In this document: piece by piece, positions 59,496 through 64,000 of the stretch
Numbering within the stretch: the stretch's first letter is position 1
How the letters are laid out: every line of letters begins with the position of its first letter
Assembly (NCBI RefSeq): GCF_001421245.1
Contig: NZ_LMKE01000033.1
Span: forward strand, 157,035-221,034
DNA length: 64,000 bases
Source of the DNA: Sphingomonas sp. Leaf10
Lineage (GTDB): Bacteria > Pseudomonadota > Alphaproteobacteria > Sphingomonadales > Sphingomonadaceae
Direction of reading: 5' to 3'
The notes under the pieces: generated by a model
Database searches by the model: none
What the model was told of the DNA's origin: nothing
Seen by the model: only the letters and a program-made list of their open reading frames with translations
Translations under genes and position numbers: made by a program

Positions 59496-60151
59496 CAGTT
59501 GCTGCTCCCGCCCGATCCGCCGCTGTTGCCGGCACTGCCGACGCTGTTCGTGACCTGTCCGCCATTGCCGGTGGGCACGGCGCGGCGCAGCGCGCCGACG
59601 GCCTTGCTGTTGACCATCGTGTCGGTGGTGCCCGGCGCCGATTGGCCGAGAACGAGGTCGCCGGGACGGGCGACCATCGCCGCAAGGTTCGAATTGATGG
59701 CGCAGCCGAAATCGGACGAGGTGTGCGCGTCGAAATTCGGTTGATAGGTGCGCGAGGTGTCGGGGCAGCCGGGGACCGACGCCGTCATGCGCGAGACGAC
59801 GACGCGGATCGTGCCCGGCGCGATCGCACCCGGGGTCGGCGGAACCGCATCGGCGAGCAACAACCCGACGCGCGCCGCCTCCGCCGCGACGTCGGCGGCG
59901 ACGCCGGCATCGTCGGCGGCGCCGTCGATGCCGATCTCGTCGCCATAGCGCAGGCGCATCGTTTCCAGCCAGCCGGCGAGGCGGGCGCGTTCGCCCGGTG
60001 CCAGGCCGCCGGGACCGGCGGCAACGTCGAAGGCATAGGCGGCGCGCGTCACCACCGGCTGATGCACCGATTCGACGCCGCGATTGGCGGTTCCGGAACA
60101 GCCTGCAACCGCGATGGCGGTGCCGAGCGCGAGGATACGGAGGAGGGTCAT
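59495..60151 (-). CDS. cpaD: CpaD family pilus assembly lipoprotein
   Basis: 218 residues with a lipobox signal (GTAIAVAGC, Cys18) and the CpaD features RLAGWLETMRLRYGDEIGID, VVVSRMTASVPGCPDTSRTY and DFGCAINSNLAAMVARPGDL. Probably assists secretin at the outer membrane. ATG 60151 was chosen, with TGAGG upstream; a GTG at 60166 overlapping the cpaC stop is the alternative. A Gly/Ser-rich C-terminal tail. Confidence 0.9.
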   Translation of the reverse strand: MTLLRILALGTAIAVAGCSGTANRGVESVHQPVVTRAAYAFDVAAGPGGLAPGERARLAGWLETMRLRYGDEIGIDGAADDAGVAADVAAEAARVGLLLADAVPPTPGAIAPGTIRVVVSRMTASVPGCPDTSRTYQPNFDAHTSSDFGCAINSNLAAMVARPGDLVLGQSAPGTTDTMVNSKAVGALRRAVPTGNGGQVTNSVGSAGNSGGSGGSSN

Positions 60152-60162
60152 CGAAGCGTGCC

Positions 60163-61821
60163 TCACTGGATGCTGAAGCCGGGTGCGACCGGCTCTGCCT
60201 TGCGGCTGCCCTTGCGCGGGGCGGGCGGAACGGGGTCGCCGGTCTTGATGGCGGGCGCCACCGGCACCGGGGCGGTCAGGCCGATCGACGGCCGCGCGGC
60301 CGGCTGCGGCGCCATGGTCGGTACCGGGCGCGGATCGGGGCGGCGCTGCCCTTGCAACTGGCCCATCAGCACGCGTTCGATATCGCCGGGGCTGGAATAG
60401 GCATCGGTCGGCAGCGCGATGCGCGACTGGCTGTCGACCGGCTTCACCAGATAGGGGGTGATGACGATGACCAGTTCGGTTTCGTTGCGGTTGAAGCCGT
60501 TCGACCGGAACAGGGAACCGAGGATCGGCAGGTCGCCGAGGCCCGGTGCCTTGTCGATCGAATTGTCATGGCTGTTCGACAACAGGCCGCCGATCATCAT
60601 GCTCTGCCCCGATCCCAGTTCGACCGTGGTTTCGGCGCGGCGGGTGGTCAGCGCGGGGATGGTCGTCCCTTCGAGCTGGACCGCACCCGCCGCCGACAAT
60701 TGCGACACTTCGGGCCGGACGCGCAGCGAGATGCGACCATCAGCGAGCACGGTCGGCGTATAGGCGAGGCTGACGCCATATTGCTTGTATTCGACCGAGA
60801 TCGCGCCAAGCCCCTGCCGCACCGGGATCGGCACTTCGCCCCCGGCGAGGAACGATCCGGTCTCCCCCGACAAGGCGGTCAGGTTCGGATTGGCTAGGGT
60901 GGTCACCTGTCCGATCCGCTCGCCCAGATCGAGCGCGCCGAGCAGTTCGAGGCCGAGGAGCCGGCCGGCGAGGTTGAGGGTGGTGCCGGTCGCGGCCTTG
61001 GCGGGGGGTGCGAAGCTGGTTGCGCCGGGGCGGAGGCCGCCTGGCAGAATAGCCGGATCAGTTGGAATGCCCGGCACTGTCGTGATCGTGCCCTGTCGCC
61101 CTTGGGCAATGCCGAACAGGAACCCGCCCGAATTGTCCCGGGAGGTCAGGTTGACGCCGATATTCTTGACGAAGCTGCGGCTGACTTCGGCAATCCGGAC
61201 TTGCAGGTTGACCTGCAACGGGGTGGCGAGTTTCAGACGGTTGACGACACCGACCTTCAGGAGCGCGTTCGGATCGGCGGTCGATACGCCGGGATTGAGC
61301 AGGGTCAGCACCAGCCGTTCGGCTTGCGCGCTGTCGGCGGGCGAGGCGATGGTGCCGTTGAGCACCGCCAGCTGTCCGACGGTGGTCACGCGGATATCGG
61401 CCTCGGGCATCGCCGCCTTCAGCATCCGGTCGAGCGAGGTCAGGTTCTGGCCGACGCGGACATTGGCCGAATAGACCACCGCACCGCTGGCGCTGGTGGC
61501 GAAGACCGTCGCCTCGCCATCGGTCTTGCCGAACAGGTGGATCTGGCGCGGATTGCCCACATAGACGTCGGCGACGCCCGGATTGGACACCCATACATCG
61601 GCGACGTTGCCGGGCAGGGTGATGAGTTCGCCCTGACCGATCGAGAGTTGCACGTCGGTGGTCGGCCGCTGCGTGCCGGCAGCGGGCGTGCCGATGCGGG
61701 CGGCGCGAACGCTGCGCGCTTCGGGTGCCGGTGCGGCGGCGGCGGGCAGCACCGGTCCGGCGACCAGGGCGATCGACAGCGTCGCCGCCAGTGATCGATG
61801 GAGCATGTAGATGGCAGGCAT
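60163..61821 (-). CDS. cpaC: pilus secretin CpaC/RcpA
   Basis: 552 residues, outer-membrane channel of the Flp pilus. Signal peptide, N-terminal N0/BON-like domain (QLSIGQGELITLPGNVADVW, FATSASGAVVYSANVRVGQN), and secretin core (LATPLQVNLQVRIAEVSRSF, TALSGETGSFLAGGEVPIPV, GSGQSMMIGGLLSNSHDNSI, LGDLPILGSLFRSNGFNRNE). The proline-rich end may contact partners. ATG 61821 has GGGGGAAC upstream and overlaps the cpaB stop (TAATG). Confidence 0.92.
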   Translation of the reverse strand: MPAIYMLHRSLAATLSIALVAGPVLPAAAAPAPEARSVRAARIGTPAAGTQRPTTDVQLSIGQGELITLPGNVADVWVSNPGVADVYVGNPRQIHLFGKTDGEATVFATSASGAVVYSANVRVGQNLTSLDRMLKAAMPEADIRVTTVGQLAVLNGTIASPADSAQAERLVLTLLNPGVSTADPNALLKVGVVNRLKLATPLQVNLQVRIAEVSRSFVKNIGVNLTSRDNSGGFLFGIAQGRQGTITTVPGIPTDPAILPGGLRPGATSFAPPAKAATGTTLNLAGRLLGLELLGALDLGERIGQVTTLANPNLTALSGETGSFLAGGEVPIPVRQGLGAISVEYKQYGVSLAYTPTVLADGRISLRVRPEVSQLSAAGAVQLEGTTIPALTTRRAETTVELGSGQSMMIGGLLSNSHDNSIDKAPGLGDLPILGSLFRSNGFNRNETELVIVITPYLVKPVDSQSRIALPTDAYSSPGDIERVLMGQLQGQRRPDPRPVPTMAPQPAARPSIGLTAPVPVAPAIKTGDPVPPAPRKGSRKAEPVAPGFSIQ

Positions 61822-62861
61822 TACTTGTTCCCCCCGACCGACACGTCGGTCACATCGTTGCCGCGGGTGATCCGCACCACCGGACCGCGCGGCGCGGCGG
61901 GTGCGCTGGGTGCGGGGCTGGCCGCGACCGCCATGGTGCCGCCGCCCGAATTGTCGGTGGTATCGGTGCCCTTGCCGGGAACCGAGCTGCGCTGGAACCG
62001 CGAGACGTCGGCACCGGTCGAGAAGGTCGACGGGCCGTCGAGCGGGCGGCTGGCGATGCGGTCGAGCGCCGCCTTTTCCGCCTTTGCGTCGCCATTGGCG
62101 GGCAGTTGCACGTCGCCGCTGGCGATGGCTTCCTCCAGTTCGGACTTGTTGTCGGCGATCGAGCGCAGCGACAGCGACAGCGTGCCGACGGTCTGTGCGA
62201 CCGCGATCTTTTCGGCGATGCGCGGCGTCGCCTCGACGGTGACCGTCGAATAGGTCGACACGACGGTGCGGCCCTGATCGTCGCTGTTCTTGTCGGTGCG
62301 CTGGTCGGTCGCCAGCACGCGCAGGTTGCGCAGGAACGTCTCCGACGCCTTCAGCGGCGGACCGTCGCCACCACCCGCCACGGTCTGGGTCAGCACCAGA
62401 TCGACCCGGTCGCCGGGGAAGACGAAGCCCGCGACCGCGCTCTGCGCCGACACCGGCACCGTCACCGCGCGCATGCCAGGGCCGAGCGCCGCCGCCAGGA
62501 AGCCACGGTCGCCGGGTTTCACCAGCGACCCTTGCGTGATCGGCTGTCCGGCGGGGATCGCGAAGCGGACGACGGTGCCGACCAGGCTGCGCGAATCGGG
62601 CGAGGATTCGAGGAAATAGGCGTTTTCGACCAGTTCCTTCGGCCATGGCTGGAACCGGAGCGAGGCGGCATCGATGATCGTGCCGATCGCCAGCGCCTTG
62701 GTCGCGACCAGCACGCGCGGGCCGTCGATCGGTGCTTCGGCAGGCGTGTTGGCGATCGCGACCGGCGTCGACGATCCCGCCATCAGGCTGCGCGCCATCA
62801 ACGCGGTCATCGCGGCGATGACCAGCGCACCGGCCAGCAGGAACATTTTACGTGAGTCCAT
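61821..62861 (-). CDS. cpaB: Flp pilus assembly protein CpaB/RcpC
   Basis: 346 residues: transmembrane anchor (KMFLLAGALVIAAMTALMAR) and periplasmic SAF/beta-clip domain (RVLVATKALAIGTIIDAASL, GQPITQGSLVKPGDRGFLAA, PGDRVDLVLTQTVAGGGDGP). C-terminal part has a Gly/Pro-rich end (GPVVRITRGNDVTDVSVGG). Start 62861; upstream codons in frame to 62909 do not resemble the family. Overlaps cpaC. Confidence 0.92.
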   Translation of the reverse strand: MDSRKMFLLAGALVIAAMTALMARSLMAGSSTPVAIANTPAEAPIDGPRVLVATKALAIGTIIDAASLRFQPWPKELVENAYFLESSPDSRSLVGTVVRFAIPAGQPITQGSLVKPGDRGFLAAALGPGMRAVTVPVSAQSAVAGFVFPGDRVDLVLTQTVAGGGDGPPLKASETFLRNLRVLATDQRTDKNSDDQGRTVVSTYSTVTVEATPRIAEKIAVAQTVGTLSLSLRSIADNKSELEEAIASGDVQLPANGDAKAEKAALDRIASRPLDGPSTFSTGADVSRFQRSSVPGKGTDTTDNSGGGTMAVAASPAPSAPAAPRGPVVRITRGNDVTDVSVGGNK

Positions 62862-62905
62862 GACCTCGTTGGCCTTTCCATGCATCGGGCCGAATTGATT
62901 CGCCG

Positions 62906-63379
62906 TCAAACATGACCGACATTGGTTAAGATCGGGTTCGCGATTGCCAGCATCCCAGCAAGCGCGATGGCGATGCCATAGGGAATTTCGGGCGGTTCCT
63001 TTGCCCGGCGCACCCGGCGATCGATCAGGAACGCGATCGTCAGAACGCCACCCAGCAGCGACATGACCAGCAGCATCGACAGTACTTCACCCGGCGGTAG
63101 CCACAGCGCCAGCGCGCCGACCAGCTTCACGTCGCCGCCGCCCATCTGTCCGGCGGCATAGGCGGCGACGAACAGCGCGAAGACGCCGGTCGCCACGCCG
63201 GCCTGCCACGCCATGTCGATGCCCGACAGGTCGTTGGCCCACCACCACAAGGGTGCAAGCAGTGCGATCGCCGCGTTCTTCCAATTGGCGATTTCGCGGG
63301 TGCGCGCATCCTCGATTCCCGCCGCTGCGAGCAGCAGGACGAGCGCGAGTGCCAGCCACGGAACGAGATTTCCCCACAT
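62906..63379 (-). CDS. cpaA: prepilin peptidase CpaA/TadV (A24 family)
   Basis: 157 residues; aspartic membrane protease that processes Flp pre-pilins. Several helices; catalytic residues Asp24 in GIEDARTREIANW and Asp82 in GGGDVKL, both present. Short form without a methylase domain, as in TadV. First gene of the pilus operon; 44 nt before cpaB. The substrate pilin is not encoded in this window. Confidence 0.92.
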   Translation of the reverse strand: MWGNLVPWLALALVLLLAAAGIEDARTREIANWKNAAIALLAPLWWWANDLSGIDMAWQAGVATGVFALFVAAYAAGQMGGGDVKLVGALALWLPPGEVLSMLLVMSLLGGVLTIAFLIDRRVRRAKEPPEIPYGIAIALAGMLAIANPILTNVGHV

Positions 63380-63425
63380 GTCGTTAACACTAGACGTAAG
63401 GGGTTGCTAAACCGTAACCGAACCC

Positions 63426-64000
63426 ATGGCCGCACACGCCCTGTACCGTCGCGCGATTCCCGCCGCTGCCGCCATCACGACATGGCATGCCCCCGATGGC
63501 TGGGCGCATCGCCGGTTCGACTGGGAGGCGCCGGCGAACGTCCGGCCGCGTGGCAGCCTGTTGTTCCAGACCGGGCGCGGCGACGTATTCGAAAAATATC
63601 TCGAAGCCTTCGCCCATTGGCATGTCCGTGGGTGGAGCATCACCGCGTTCGACTGGCGCGGGCAGGGCGGGTCGGGGCGCTGCACGCCGGCCGGCGATTG
63701 CGGCGATATCGACCGCTTCGAAACCTATCTCGACGACCTGACCGCCTTATGGAGCCAATGGGAGGCGGGCGGACCGCGCGCGATCATCGGCCATTCGATG
63801 GGCGGGCATCTTGCGCTGCGCGCGGTGGTCGAGCGGCGGATCGACCCGGCGGCATGCGTGCTGGTCGCGCCGATGCTGGGGCTGCGTTCGCCGATCGGGC
63901 CGCGCTTCGGCGAGCGGGTGGCACGCGTGCTCAGCGCGATGGGCAGTCCCTCGCGTCCGGCGTGGAAGGGCAATGAACGCCCGCACACCGTCCGTCCGCG
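63426..64000 (+). CDS. alpha/beta hydrolase, lysophospholipase-like (cut by window end)
   Basis: At least 191 residues; open to the last base. MAAHALYRRAIPAAAAITTW start, FDWRGQGGSGR, and the nucleophile elbow GHSMGGHLALR with Ser124. Serine aminopeptidase S33/monoacylglycerol lipase-like; the acid and histidine lie beyond the window. ATG 63426, weak ribosome-binding site. Divergent from cpaA (46 bp between starts). Confidence 0.85.
   Translation, partial: MAAHALYRRAIPAAAAITTWHAPDGWAHRRFDWEAPANVRPRGSLLFQTGRGDVFEKYLEAFAHWHVRGWSITAFDWRGQGGSGRCTPAGDCGDIDRFETYLDDLTALWSQWEAGGPRAIIGHSMGGHLALRAVVERRIDPAACVLVAPMLGLRSPIGPRFGERVARVLSAMGSPSRPAWKGNERPHTVRP

Noticed and set aside
57153..59744. Long forward-strand open frame (about 860 codons) over tadB, tadC and cpaE
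   Set aside because: A compositional shadow of the reverse-strand pilus genes: no start signal, no domains, Arg/Asp/Gln-rich translation.
1..64000. tRNA, rRNA or known small RNA genes
   Set aside because: I looked for cloverleaf-type arms and conserved T-loop sequence in the gaps and saw none; a covariance-model search would settle it.

Overview
The window is a G+C-rich (about two thirds by eye), densely coded chromosomal segment of an alphaproteobacterium. It is most likely a member of the Sphingomonadales, Sphingomonas or a close relative. I base this on codon and base composition, on small conserved proteins typical of that order (DUF2093, a terminase-like helix-turn-helix protein, DUF4139 pairs), on the glyQ-glyS-ppdK gene order, and on a CpaABCDE-TadBC pilus locus. 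I see no transposase, phage gene, rRNA, tRNA or CRISPR array. The segment looks like core chromosome with lineage-specific accessory genes and many short palindromic repeats.

Layout. 1-13 kb: dapE, a phytase-like lipase/esterase protein, rpmB with its terminator, tadA, an OmpA-type lipoprotein, a CNNM/CBS transporter, a membrane-anchored HhH protein with purD, then xseA (whose start codon overlaps that of purD), DUF2093, an M23 peptidase, sodC and a lactonase-fold protein. 13-25 kb: an MTA/SAH-type nucleosidase, acnA, a family 2 glycosyltransferase, an eukaryote-type phosphomannomutase, an EI24 membrane protein, adenosine kinase (TTG start), an APC permease, a HIT protein, hisE and a repeat-bearing Gly/Arg-rich lipoprotein. 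25-32 kb: a MaoC dehydratase, a nucleotide pyrophosphatase/phosphodiesterase, ychF, a 2OG-Fe(II) oxygenase, an esterase, a GNAT protein and an AraC/GyrI regulator.

32.2-37.4 kb holds the most coherent accessory system: two divergent operons that together contain relatives of all six Escherichia coli yjfIJKLMC products (DUF2170, PspA/IM30, DUF2491, DUF350, DUF1190 and a glutathionylspermidine-synthase-like ATP-grasp ligase) plus an RCK potassium channel. Together they suggest a membrane-stress module that combines a membrane-remodelling PspA, ion flux, a DUF350 membrane protein, an outer lipoprotein and a peptide/polyamine ligase.

37.5-49 kb: DUF167, an MFS exporter with a C-terminal monooxygenase-like tail, a giant LplT-PlsC-acyl-ACP synthetase fusion, two tandem DUF4139 proteins, rplY, and a small operon (TM peptide, Cro/CI regulator, membrane protein, TraB/GumN protein) behind a promoter flanked by repeated ACCTGAC boxes. 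49-56 kb: glyQ, an enlarged glyS with an in-frame palindromic-repeat insertion, ppdK and a small membrane protein. 56-63.4 kb: a reverse-strand tad/cpa pilus operon from cpaA to tadC in which the CpaF/TadA motor ATPase and the Flp pilin are absent. The window ends inside an alpha/beta hydrolase gene.

Short inverted repeats occupy most of the longer intergenic gaps (at least five sequence classes). One supplies the stop codon of the DUF167 gene and one sits inside glyS, so this genome appears to have an active or recently active set of small palindromic elements. All functional calls are from reading translated sequence and motifs; no database search was possible.
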